Below, one piece after another: positions 41,736 through 51,313 of a stretch of DNA of 64,000 bases; position 1 is the first letter of the stretch; each line of letters starts with the position of its first letter. Below the pieces are notes generated by a model that was not told where the DNA came from, did not search any database, and worked only from the letters and a program-made list of their open reading frames with translations. A program made the translations under genes and the position numbers. Source of the stretch: Bacteroidia bacterium (GTDB lineage Bacteria > Bacteroidota > Bacteroidia > UKL13-3); assembly GCA_025454875.1 (NCBI GenBank), contig JALONP010000010.1, forward strand, positions 1 through 64,000. The letters run 5' to 3'.

Positions 41736-42393
41736 AAACCTTTTTCAATTGCGTGTAGAGCGCTTCTTTATCAGGAAACAAGTCCAATTCCAACATTGGA
41801 ATTGCATTTAAAAGCAACTCGCTATCGTGCTGGTTCGGTTCCTTAAGTCCCACGCGCATCATAATTCTACTTAACGAATATAACAACTTCCTATTATCTG
41901 TGTAATAATAAATATACTTAACTGTTTTAAAGTGGTTCCAGAAATCGAGAAAAGACTGGGTATCTTGTAATCCGTAATGCTTCAAATAGTCAATTAGTTC
42001 GCCCTCATCTATGGTTGTAATACTTTCGTAAAAAGCGTCCAATTCATGTGGCAAATGCGCAACCCATTGCCGATCGAGCAATAACTCAAAAAGTACGTGT
42101 GACACAAACCAGATTCTGGTAAATTCTTCCGAAAAAGGTATTCGTTTTAAAGCCTCAAGGGTTTGTGTATTGTAGTGATGAAAAAACGAAGATTGGTGAA
42201 ACCGCTTATCAGCTTGGTAATGCTTTATGCATCCAAGAAGCATGTCATTTTGGTTAGCAGTAAATAAGGGAGATGGTGGTGGCTTGTGAAAAGAAGCAAT
42301 CCAACGTTTGCAAACATCAGGAAAAAATAATGCTGCATTGTGGGCAAACCTACCAGGAATTCGATCTACAACAAAATGCGAAAAATAATTCAC
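41728..42393 (-). CDS. Acyl carrier protein phosphodiesterase-like protein
   Basis: 'MNYFSHFVVDR', 'LLGCIKHYQADKRFHQSSFF' resembles AcpH-type proteins. Confidence 0.55.
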   Translation of the reverse strand: MNYFSHFVVDRIPGRFAHNAALFFPDVCKRWIASFHKPPPSPLFTANQNDMLLGCIKHYQADKRFHQSSFFHHYNTQTLEALKRIPFSEEFTRIWFVSHVLFELLLDRQWVAHLPHELDAFYESITTIDEGELIDYLKHYGLQDTQSFLDFWNHFKTVKYIYYYTDNRKLLYSLSRIMMRVGLKEPNQHDSELLLNAIPMLELDLFPDKEALYTQLKKVFE

Positions 42394-42396
42394 ACG

Positions 42397-42594
42397 CTAG
42401 CGGTTTGACCAATTAGAGCGGTTTTTATTTTTGCTTTTAACCAACCCTTTCTTATCATATTTAACATGATAACTGTTGCGAGGGTCATCAAACCTTTTAC
42501 ATTGTTGGGGTTTACATGCATTTGCCGAAACCAATACTGCCAAAATAATAAATGCTGAAATTGCTTTTTTCATATTGAATAGGTTAGGTTTCAT
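42397..42594 (-). CDS. Small lipoprotein-like protein
   Basis: 65 aa, 'AFIILAVLVSANACKPQQCKRF' lipobox-like. Confidence 0.5.
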   Translation of the reverse strand: MKPNLFNMKKAISAFIILAVLVSANACKPQQCKRFDDPRNSYHVKYDKKGLVKSKNKNRSNWSNR

Positions 42595-42615
42595 TCTTTA
42601 ATAATGGGTAATAAA

Positions 42616-42647
42616 AAAGTCCTGCACAAAAGTAATGCAGGACTTTT
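42616..42647. terminator. Intrinsic terminator after the histone-like gene
   Basis: GTCCTGCA caaaagtaa TGCAGGAC with A/T tracts. Confidence 0.8.
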
Positions 42648-42669
42648 AACATTGTTCACTAAAAGCTGA

Positions 42670-42933
42670 TTACTTTTTAGTAGCGGCTTTCTTTGGAGCA
42701 GCTTTCTTAGTAGCGGCTTTTTTAGGAGCAGCTTTCTTAGGAGCAGCTTTTTTAGGAGCGGCTTTTTTAGGAGCAGCTTTCTTAGCGGCTTTTTTAGGAG
42801 CAGCTTTCTTAGCAGCTTTTTTAGGAGCAGCTTTCTTAGCGGCTTTTTTAGGAGCAGCTTTCTTAGTTGCTGCTTTTTTAGGAGCAGCTGATTTTGTAGG
42901 AGCTGCTTTTTTGGTTGCTTTTTTAGTTGCCAT
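42670..42933 (-). CDS. Histone H1-like Lys/Ala-rich repeat protein
   Basis: MATKKATKKAAPTKSAAPKKAATKKAAPKKAAKKAAPKK...; start taken at MATKK (87 aa); the ORF track extends further upstream through non-repeat sequence. Confidence 0.82.
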   Translation of the reverse strand: MATKKATKKAAPTKSAAPKKAATKKAAPKKAAKKAAPKKAAKKAAPKKAAKKAAPKKAAPKKAAPKKAAPKKAATKKAAPKKAATKK

Positions 42934-43440
42934 GTTTTTAAAAATTTGATTGATTACAGAAACAAAGTTATAAGAGTGTTTATAATATTCAAGTACTTGT
43001 TCAGTATCAGGCAAAAAAAATTGCAACACAAAACTGTTGATAACTGTATACAAGCATCGCGAAGCATTGATTTTACTAATTGTTTCACGAATTGAGTAAT
43101 TCACAAAATTGTGATTATTTTCTTTTTACTGAGTTGCAAGTAATTAGCAAAAATTTGAACACAAATAGAAAAACACATACAAAGCAAATACGATGCATTG
43201 CTGCGAGAGCCTTATTTTACTATAATTCACAGCGAATACTGTATCAAAAATCAATTTACGTTGCAAATTTGAAGATTCAATTCTTGAACGGAATATTTTT
43301 TTAAAACTGCTGAACGGTTCAAGATAAATCAGTATATTTTTTTATACATCTACATTCTCCTTTTTTAAAATCTTGATTCCAATTAAACGCTATTAAGCAT
43401 ACAAACAAATGCATATACTTGAATAGAATATTCAAACAAC

Positions 43441-44682
43441 ATGAAAGCAGAAATCATAACCATTGGTGATGAAATTTTAATCGGACAAATTATTGATACC
43501 AACTCATCATGGCTTGGACAAGAACTTAGCAAACTTGGCATTGCAGTGGTTCACCGCACCTCTGTTTCTGACAACCGCAAAGCAATTGTAGATGCACTTA
43601 ATGCTGCAAAGCAACGCGCTGATATCATTATCATGACAGGAGGTTTGGGTCCAACAAAAGATGATATTACCAAGCATACCCTAGCTGAGTATTTCGGATC
43701 AGAGTTAACCTTAAACCAAGAAGTATTGGATTGGGTAACGAAGATTTTCCGAATGCGTAAACTTCCAATGATTGATACAAACCGAAACCAAGCTCTGGTT
43801 CCGTCAAATTGTGAAGTATTGTTTAACAAAACAGGAACTGCACCTGGAATGTGGTTTGATATTGATGGAAAGATTTTCATTAGCATGCCTGGTGTTCCGT
43901 TCGAAATGAAATCCATTTTTGAAACACATTGCATTCCTAAATTGCAAAAACGCTTTGAACTTCCGGTCATTATTCACCGCACGATTCTTACATGCAATAT
44001 TGGTGAATCATTTTTAGCAAAAAAAATTGAGCAACTCGAAAACGATTTGCCACCTCACATCAAACTAGCCTATTTACCAAGTGTTGGAATGGTTAGATTG
44101 CGGTTTAGTGGGAGCCATACTCATTATGCAACACTTAAAAATGAAATCGATGTGATTATCGAACACCTCTACGAAATAGTTGGTGAATATATTTACGGTG
44201 AAGAGAATGATACGCTCGAAAAAAATATTGGCTTGTTACTAAAAGGAAAAAACAAAACTGTTTCAACCGCTGAAAGTTGTACTGGCGGATACATCGCTCA
44301 CCTGATTACTTCTGTTCCAGGAAGCAGCGCTTATTATCATGGCAGTATTATTTGTTATGCCAATGATGTAAAAATAAATGAACTTGGAGTTTCTCCTGAA
44401 GTATTAAATACAGTTGGAGCAGTGAGCGAAGCTTGTGTATTGCAAATGGCGCAGGGTGTTCGCGCCAAACTCAAAACAGATTACGCGATTGCCACAAGCG
44501 GTATTGCAGGACCAGATGGTGGCACTGCGGAAAAACCAGTAGGCACCGTTTGGATTGCGGTTAGTGGACCTAGCCAAACCATTGCCCAACAATTTAATAT
44601 GGGCGATAACCGTGAACGTACAATTCAACGAAGCGCCATTCAAGGATTGGATATGCTGAGGAAAATGTTGTTGGCGGAATAA
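43441..44682 (+). CDS. cinA: CinA family nicotinamide-nucleotide amidohydrolase/competence-damage protein
   Basis: 'AEIITIGDEILIGQIIDTNSSWL', 'MTGGLGPTKDDITKHTLA', 'VSTAESCTGGYIAHLIT', 'ATSGIAGPDGGTAEKPVGTVWIAV'. Confidence 0.95.
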   Translation: MKAEIITIGDEILIGQIIDTNSSWLGQELSKLGIAVVHRTSVSDNRKAIVDALNAAKQRADIIIMTGGLGPTKDDITKHTLAEYFGSELTLNQEVLDWVTKIFRMRKLPMIDTNRNQALVPSNCEVLFNKTGTAPGMWFDIDGKIFISMPGVPFEMKSIFETHCIPKLQKRFELPVIIHRTILTCNIGESFLAKKIEQLENDLPPHIKLAYLPSVGMVRLRFSGSHTHYATLKNEIDVIIEHLYEIVGEYIYGEENDTLEKNIGLLLKGKNKTVSTAESCTGGYIAHLITSVPGSSAYYHGSIICYANDVKINELGVSPEVLNTVGAVSEACVLQMAQGVRAKLKTDYAIATSGIAGPDGGTAEKPVGTVWIAVSGPSQTIAQQFNMGDNRERTIQRSAIQGLDMLRKMLLAE

Positions 44683-44742
44683 AGCAGGATTTCGAATTGG
44701 GAATTCGCTGAATAGAATTTCAACTCCTTATAGTTTTAGAGA

Positions 44743-45009
44743 TTAATCATAAATGTCTTTGCGATGTCCTACATCTTGAACATCAATAATACGTATTGTA
44801 TCATCAATTAAATATAAAACTCTATAATGACCAATTCTGATACGATAAAGATTGTTTAGTTTTCCGTGTAATTTCTTGCATCCATTTGGCCTTGGATTTT
44901 TGGGCAAATCAAGTATTGCTTCAATAATTGGTTTAGCGGCTTTTGCAGGTAATGATTCAAGGGATTTAGCTGCTGATTTTTTGATGGTAAGCTTATACAA
45001 ACCACTCAT
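44743..45009 (-). CDS. RelE/ParE family toxin
   Basis: 'YKLTIKKSAAKSLESLPAKAAKPIIEAILDLPKNPRPNGCKKLHGKLNNLYRIRIGHYRVLYLIDD'. Confidence 0.9.
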   Translation of the reverse strand: MSGLYKLTIKKSAAKSLESLPAKAAKPIIEAILDLPKNPRPNGCKKLHGKLNNLYRIRIGHYRVLYLIDDTIRIIDVQDVGHRKDIYD

Positions 45010-45200
45010 ATTTTTCCTTTAGCTTTCAAGCTTTTTACAACTGTTGAAAAAGATATACTTTCTTCTGCTTGTTTAGACTCCGCAATTAATATATCCAACA
45101 AGTCTTCAATTTCTTCTTCATGCTTTTTAAAGGCTTTTAAGTCTATAACAACTGCCTTACGCTTATTATTTTCATCCGTTAAATAGCTAATTCCTTTCAT
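45006..45200 (-). CDS. Cognate antitoxin (RelB/Phd-like)
   Basis: 64 aa upstream of the toxin, 4-nt overlap; 'ISYLTDENNKRKAVVIDLKAFKKHEEEIEDLLD'. Confidence 0.8.
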   Translation of the reverse strand: MKGISYLTDENNKRKAVVIDLKAFKKHEEEIEDLLDILIAESKQAEESISFSTVVKSLKAKGKI

Positions 45201-45292
45201 AAAAGTAATTTTTCTTTACACTCAAATATACAAAAAATCAACATTGATATCTCATAAGATTGTGATATCAATCTAATTAATTAACCAATACT

Positions 45293-48200
45293 CTAATTAT
45301 CCTCAATAAATCTAACTATATCCTCCAACACTCCCTTGGCATGGCCAATTCCAGAAACATGTTGAATACCTAAAATCAGATTCTTGGGCGTTTGTTTCAT
45401 CTTGCAACGTTGCGCGTTTTGTTGCACAAACTGCAGTATTTTGCTAAACTGGTTGCTTTGGTAATACGCCTGCTTTTTTTCATCTGGGAAGTAAGCTGCC
45501 ATTGATGCATTCTTTAAAACAACTTTCTCAAAACCAATTTTTTTAGCGACTGTTCTTAACTTAATTAATTCAAATAAATCCAATACTTGCTGAGGTAATG
45601 GGCCAAAGCGATCCTGAAGTTGATCTCCAAATTGCGCAATTTGCTGATTGGTTTCCAAACGCGATAACTCACCATATAGGCTTACACGCTCACTTACACT
45701 GCGTACATATTCATCAGGTATCAATGCTTCAAAATCCGTTTCGATGGTGCAATCTTTCGATTCGAGTTTATGCATTTGCTCTTCCTTAAAAAGCTCCGTA
45801 AACTCATCCTCTTTTAATTCCTGAATGGCTTCATCCAATATTTTATGATACATTTCAAATCCAATCTCTGAAATAAATCCACTTTGTTCACCACCTAATA
45901 AATTTCCAGCACCGCGTATATCTAAATCGCGCATTGCCACATTAAACCCACTTCCCAGATCACTAAATTCTTCGATGGCTTGTAATCTTCTGCGTGCTTC
46001 GGTAGTTAGCATTTGCATACTTGGTACCATCAAATAACAAAATGCCTTGCGATTGGTTCGCCCAACCCTACCACGCATTTGGTGCATATCACTAAGCCCA
46101 AACATATGTGCGTTGTTTATGATAATGGTATTTGCATTTGGAATGTCCAATCCACTCTCAATAATCGTGGTCGCTACCAGCACATCATAATCACCTTCAA
46201 TGAATTTAATCATTACATCCTCCAATTTATCCCCTTCTAATTGCCCATGGGCAACTCCAACTTTAACTCCAGGACAAATTTTAACAATACGATCGGCTAT
46301 TTCATAAATATCCTTCACCCGATGGTGCACAAAAAATACCTGCCCGCCACGTTCAATTTCATTCATCACAATTTCACGCAACAACTCATCATTGTATGCA
46401 TGCAATTCTGTTGTCACAGGTTGCCTGTTTGCCGGTGGGGTGTTGATAATGGATAAATCACGCGCACCCATTAGCGAAAAATGAAGCGTTCGCGGAATAG
46501 GTGTTGCCGTTAACGTTAACGTATCTACGTTGGTTTTAATGGCTTTCAGTTTTTCTTTGGCTGCTACCCCAAATTTCTGTTCTTCATCAATAATCAGCAA
46601 GCCTAAATCTTTATACTTAATTTCTTTACCCAATAATTTATGGGTACCGATTAATATATCAATTTTACCTTGCTTTACTTTTTCAAGAATGGCTTTTTGT
46701 TCGCCAGCTGTTCTAAACCGATTGATATAGTCAACTGTGCAAGGAAAATCTTTTAAGCGCTCTTTAAAAGTTCTATAATGCTGATTCGCCAAAATAGTTG
46801 TAGGCACTAAAACAGCTACTTGTTTGCTGTCACATACAGATTTAAATGCAGCACGGATAGCAACTTCTGTTTTGCCAAATCCTACATCACCACAAACCAA
46901 CCTGTCCATTGGATTGTCACTTTCCATATCCTTTTTTACATCAGCAGTTGCTTTGCTTTGATCTGGGGTGTCTTCGTACATGAAAGATGCTTCCAACTCT
47001 ACCTGCATATAATTATCGGGGGTAAATTGAAATCCCTTTTGTGCCTTGCGTTTGGCATATAACTTAATCAGGTCACGGGCAATATCTTTTACTTTTTTCT
47101 TTGTACTTGTTTTGAGCTTTTCCCAGGCATCGCTACCTAACTTATTTACCCTAGGTTCTGTTCCATCTTTACCAACATACTTCGATATTTTGTGAAGTGA
47201 GTTAATACTTACATACAACAAATCATTATCGCGGTACACTAATCGTACTGCCTCTTGGATATGTCCGTTCACTTCCATTTTTTCAAGACCTGCAAATTTT
47301 CCAACACCATGATCAATATGGGTAACATAATCGCCTGGCTTTAAATCTTTGAGTTCTTTGAGTGTAATAATGCGGCTTTTGCTGTAGCTATTTTTGGTAT
47401 GCCCACGGTAAAAACGGTCGAAAATTTGATGCTCAGTATAACAAGCCAATTTTAAATCTTTATCAATAAATCCTTTGGAGATACCGTGGTATATTGGCTT
47501 AAATTCTACCTCCTTATCCAAGTCATCAAAAATGGTATACAATCGCTCTATTTGCCTGCTACTTTCCGAAAAAATCAAGTTCAACAAATCAGCTTGCTGG
47601 TTGTCCTTTAAATTTGAAATCAGGAGCTTGAAGTTTTTATGAAATAACGGTTGCGGCACCGTTTGAAATACAATGGTATCATCTGCCTTAAAATGTGCTC
47701 GCATGCCAAACTCGATACATTTATATTGCATCAACTTTTCAGCTATGCTTTTTTCTGTTTCGTAAATTTGATCAATAGGAACCAAAGGCTCTTGTTCAGG
47801 TGTAGGTTCGAATTTTTCGAAAATAGTTTGTGCTTTTTCCCTGCCTTTTTCAATTTGCTCCAAACTCAGCGAAGTATCTTTTATCCAAAAAACAGCATCG
47901 GATGGTAGATAGGTAAAAAAGTGTTGTCGTTGCTTATCGTCAATACCCTTTTGTACATTTGGAATGATGAAAAACCGGTCAACCTTTTTAACCGACAACT
48001 GTGTATTCGGATCAAAAATGCGTATGCTTTCAATCATCTCTCCATCCAACTCCAACCGATAAGGCATATCGTTGCTAAAAGAGAATACATCCACTATTCC
48101 ACCGCGTATTGAAAATTGACCTGCTTCATACACGAAGTCGCTTCGTTCAAAATGATGTTCGGTTAAAAAATCAATAAAAAATTCAAGATCAAAAGGATGA

Positions 48201-48649
48201 CCCACTTTCAATTCATACGTGTTGGCTGTCAAATCCTTTTCAGTAATCACCAATTCGGCCAATGCTTCGGCTGTTGTTACAACCAATTCGCCATTAAGTG
48301 AATGTTGGTTAAGCCTGTTGAGCACTTCGGCCCGTTCCAAAACCAACCCATTATCTAGTCCAGTAATTTGAAATGGCCTGCGATACGATGAAGGAAAAAA
48401 CAAAATGGTTTTGCCCTCGAGCAGGTTTTCCAAATCAGAGAAAAAGTACCGTGCCTCGTCAATATCATTGAACACAAAAACGTTGGTTCTTGGTAATTGC
48501 TGGTAAATGGTGGCCGCAATAACCGCATCAATAGAACCCACCAATCCCGTTAAGCGGAGCTTTACCGGGGAGGGTAATGCCAGCTTTGATAATACATTTC
48601 GAATTCGGGAGCTTTCGGCATAGGCTCCCAGTAACTGTTGTAAATTCAA
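45293..48649 (-). CDS. mfd: Transcription-repair coupling factor
   Basis: 'GDYVTHIDHGVGKFAGLE', 'DRLVCGDVGFGKTEVAIRAAFK', 'LTLTATPIPRTLHFSLMGARDLSIINTPPANRQPV', 'QMRGRVGRTNRKAFCYL'. Confidence 0.97.
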   Translation of the reverse strand: MNLQQLLGAYAESSRIRNVLSKLALPSPVKLRLTGLVGSIDAVIAATIYQQLPRTNVFVFNDIDEARYFFSDLENLLEGKTILFFPSSYRRPFQITGLDNGLVLERAEVLNRLNQHSLNGELVVTTAEALAELVITEKDLTANTYELKVGHPFDLEFFIDFLTEHHFERSDFVYEAGQFSIRGGIVDVFSFSNDMPYRLELDGEMIESIRIFDPNTQLSVKKVDRFFIIPNVQKGIDDKQRQHFFTYLPSDAVFWIKDTSLSLEQIEKGREKAQTIFEKFEPTPEQEPLVPIDQIYETEKSIAEKLMQYKCIEFGMRAHFKADDTIVFQTVPQPLFHKNFKLLISNLKDNQQADLLNLIFSESSRQIERLYTIFDDLDKEVEFKPIYHGISKGFIDKDLKLACYTEHQIFDRFYRGHTKNSYSKSRIITLKELKDLKPGDYVTHIDHGVGKFAGLEKMEVNGHIQEAVRLVYRDNDLLYVSINSLHKISKYVGKDGTEPRVNKLGSDAWEKLKTSTKKKVKDIARDLIKLYAKRKAQKGFQFTPDNYMQVELEASFMYEDTPDQSKATADVKKDMESDNPMDRLVCGDVGFGKTEVAIRAAFKSVCDSKQVAVLVPTTILANQHYRTFKERLKDFPCTVDYINRFRTAGEQKAILEKVKQGKIDILIGTHKLLGKEIKYKDLGLLIIDEEQKFGVAAKEKLKAIKTNVDTLTLTATPIPRTLHFSLMGARDLSIINTPPANRQPVTTELHAYNDELLREIVMNEIERGGQVFFVHHRVKDIYEIADRIVKICPGVKVGVAHGQLEGDKLEDVMIKFIEGDYDVLVATTIIESGLDIPNANTIIINNAHMFGLSDMHQMRGRVGRTNRKAFCYLMVPSMQMLTTEARRRLQAIEEFSDLGSGFNVAMRDLDIRGAGNLLGGEQSGFISEIGFEMYHKILDEAIQELKEDEFTELFKEEQMHKLESKDCTIETDFEALIPDEYVRSVSERVSLYGELSRLETNQQIAQFGDQLQDRFGPLPQQVLDLFELIKLRTVAKKIGFEKVVLKNASMAAYFPDEKKQAYYQSNQFSKILQFVQQNAQRCKMKQTPKNLILGIQHVSGIGHAKGVLEDIVRFIEDN

Positions 48650-48929
48650 CTACACTAAAATTAGCGTGGCAAAGATAATAGGTGAATTGGGAATTACGAA
48701 CTGGGAGTTTGGAATTCTGATTGCTGCATTAGCAAACGTTAAACGCTGCAAGCACGTTACAAAAAATCAATTCGTTTATGTTAGTAGCTTATGCTAGCAA
48801 GAAATTTTCTACCCCATATTCCGGTGAACATCGTTATTTTCTTTAACCACAAAGACTCAAATCTCGATTTGTATCAGGATTAAGGAATTGATAAGAACAT
48901 TTGAGATAATAGGTGGCATTATATTTTCT

Positions 48930-49256
48930 GCGAACATCTGCGTATTCCTATCGCTATCGGTTGTCATCAAACCAACCACCCAATGCCCAATGCCCAATGC
49001 CTAATGCCCAATGCCTAATTACCCAACTATCACTTCTCGATACGCGACTTTGTCTCTACTCGAAGTGACGGCTGCATCATCAAATAAATCAATCTGCGAA
49101 ATCTGCGGCTTAAAATACTTAGAATATCTGCGTATCCCAATAGCTATCGGTAGTCATCAAACCAACCACCCAATGTCCAATGCCCACTGCCCAATACCTT
49201 ATCCGTTACTTCTACGATACGAGAATTCGTCTTTACTCGAAGTGACGGTTGCATGA
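48930..49256. repeat. Two tandem composite REP-like units (copies 3 and 4) with a heptamer array
   Basis: Hairpin cores 49031-49067 and about 49207-49244; palindrome remnants 48945-48961 and 49135-49152; six heptamers CCCAATG/CCTAATG at 48979-49020. Confidence 0.8.
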
Positions 49257-49327
49257 TTAAATTAACCAATCACCTGTGCCAAATAAGCAATACCTAATAA
49301 CCACCCTATCAAGTAATGCATAAAAAA

Positions 49328-49353
49328 GGGCGACTAGAAAAATCTAGCCGCCC
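49328..49353 (-). terminator. Intrinsic terminator after the T9SS-secreted protein gene
   Basis: GGGCGACTAGA aaaa TCTAGCCGCCC; T-tract on the minus strand. Confidence 0.78.
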
Positions 49354-49377
49354 AATTAACAATTCAAAAAAACGAAA

Positions 49378-51207
49378 TTATTCTTTAATGATTTTGGTGA
49401 ATGTATCGTTGCCATTTATACCCACCTTAACAGTGTAAATACCCATTGGCAATGACATGATATTGAGATTTACATTATTTGAGTTTGGTTCGCTTGCTAA
49501 AACAACTTGACCCAATGCATTGTAAATGGTAATATTTTGTACGTTGCTTGCTGTTTGAATATAAAGAACATTGCTAGTAGGATTAGGATAGATTCCTACC
49601 AACTCTTTCGTACTCGATTTTACACTCGTAGTAGGATTCTTGCTGAACAACACATTATCAATGTAAGCGGTTGAAGAACCAGCAGGTGAACTTGCAAAAA
49701 TCAATTGTGCAATATTCGATTTGGTGGTAAGGCCTGTCATAGCAGAAACTGCCACAGTAACGTGATTCCACCCATTCAATGTTGGCGTAATTGTTACTTC
49801 ATGTTCTACATCATCTCCACCAGCAAAAGCTGAGTCAGCTCCGAAATCAACTAATTTTGTTCTGAAAGATGTAGAGTTTGGCGTCCATACGTCAAATTCA
49901 AACGTATCCATGGTGGTAATATCAAGTTGATTTGCAACCATTTCAATTCCTACAAAATCTAATCCAGTATATTTTTTTACATCGTTTCCAGCAACTTGGG
50001 TTTCGGTAAGTGTTGCGGCAGACCATGATGTTCTCCACGTATCAACAGGCACGTTGGTATATGCATTGCTAAACAATGAAATAACATTAGCTGCTGCTTT
50101 GGTTGGAGTTGGCGCAGCTACGGTTGGCTCAGCAACTACAGCATTTTTGCTAAACATCACATTATCTATGTATACAACAGATGATCCTGCTGGTGAACTT
50201 GCAAAAATCAGTTGCGCAATATTCGATTTAGTAACAAGACCAGTCATGCTAGCTATAGGCACTGCTACATGGTTCCAACCATTTAAAGTTGGGGTAATGA
50301 TCGTTTCATGCTCTACATCATCACCACCTCCAAATGCACCATTTGCACCGAAGTCAACCACCTTAAATCTAAATGAAGTAGAATTTGGCGTCCATAAGTC
50401 AAACTCAAACATCTCCATTGAATCAATATCAAGTTGGTTGGCTACCATTTCAATACCAACAAAATCCAATCCTGAATATCTTTTAACATCGTCTGTTGCA
50501 ACTTGAATATCGGTAAGAGTTCCTTGAGACCATGAGGTTCTCCAAGTGTCTACTGGCACGTTGGTATAAGCATTGCTGAACAATGAAATGACATCTGCAG
50601 CAGGTTTGGTTGGCGTTGTAGCTGCCGCAGTAGGTTCTGCTAGTGCACTGCCTGACGTGAATCGAATATTATCAAAATAACAAATATTATCTGCTCCTCT
50701 ACCTGCTAAATTAAAATCAGGAAAAATTGCGATTTGAACAATATCTGTCATTTGAGGATTGCCAATGAGTGGAGCAAAGTTGAAAGTTAATTCTTCCCAC
50801 TCATTAATTTTGGTATTGGCTACTTTAATTTCACCCGTAGAACCGTTGTCAGCTCGAATAAACTTGATTCCAACATCACTGATAGCGGGTTTGTAAACCA
50901 TGATTTTGACAGTTGCATTTGAAGCCGATAATGTAAACGTACCAAGGTCCACGGTCTTTTGAGACTCACATCCTGCCCATGGCTGACCCGCTTGAAGTGC
51001 AGTAAATTTTGCAACTTTAGCAGAAGTGTTTGGAGCTACTGAACTCGGATTGTTCACAATTTCCACTGCCGGATTGGTAGCGTTCTCAAAAGTTGTCCAT
51101 GTCCAAGTTGCACCATTACCTCCCGTTTCAAAATCAATTGGCGCGTTTTGAGAGAATCCTATACTTACAATAAGTAAGGATAACGTTAAAGTAATAATTT
51201 TTTTCAT
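49378..51207 (-). CDS. T9SS type A sorting domain protein with tandem carbohydrate-binding-like modules
   Basis: Signal peptide; two near-identical ~169-aa modules ('SLFSNAYTNVPVDTWRTSW...YIDNV'); C-terminal 'VGIYPNPTSNVLYI...YNALGQVV...LPMGIYTVKV'. Confidence 0.9.
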   Translation of the reverse strand: MKKIITLTLSLLIVSIGFSQNAPIDFETGGNGATWTWTTFENATNPAVEIVNNPSSVAPNTSAKVAKFTALQAGQPWAGCESQKTVDLGTFTLSASNATVKIMVYKPAISDVGIKFIRADNGSTGEIKVANTKINEWEELTFNFAPLIGNPQMTDIVQIAIFPDFNLAGRGADNICYFDNIRFTSGSALAEPTAAATTPTKPAADVISLFSNAYTNVPVDTWRTSWSQGTLTDIQVATDDVKRYSGLDFVGIEMVANQLDIDSMEMFEFDLWTPNSTSFRFKVVDFGANGAFGGGDDVEHETIITPTLNGWNHVAVPIASMTGLVTKSNIAQLIFASSPAGSSVVYIDNVMFSKNAVVAEPTVAAPTPTKAAANVISLFSNAYTNVPVDTWRTSWSAATLTETQVAGNDVKKYTGLDFVGIEMVANQLDITTMDTFEFDVWTPNSTSFRTKLVDFGADSAFAGGDDVEHEVTITPTLNGWNHVTVAVSAMTGLTTKSNIAQLIFASSPAGSSTAYIDNVLFSKNPTTSVKSSTKELVGIYPNPTSNVLYIQTASNVQNITIYNALGQVVLASEPNSNNVNLNIMSLPMGIYTVKVGINGNDTFTKIIKE

Positions 51208-51313
51208 TTTAGTTTAATTAAAGATTGTTAATGCAATTAAAGCAAAAATACTTAAAGTAAAAAGTACTATAAGTAAATTTTATTTATATCGATTAGGATG
51301 CTTATTTTGCAGT

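Noticed and set aside
42934-43104. N-terminal extension of the histone-like ORF (MNYSIRETISKINASRC...)
   Set aside because: Sequence before MATKK looks like non-coding upstream DNA, and MATKK is a natural start for this family.
45598-48112. Plus-strand ORFs opposite mfd
   Set aside because: Antisense to a clear Mfd gene with no domain features.
48979-49020. Heptamer array considered as a CRISPR-like repeat
   Set aside because: Units are 7 bp without spacers; this is a simple tandem repeat. No CRISPR array was seen in the window.
49011-49256. 81-aa plus-strand ORF in the REP/heptamer region
   Set aside because: It is a translation of the repeats themselves ('RYATLSLLEVTAAS', 'SLLEVTVA'), not a gene.
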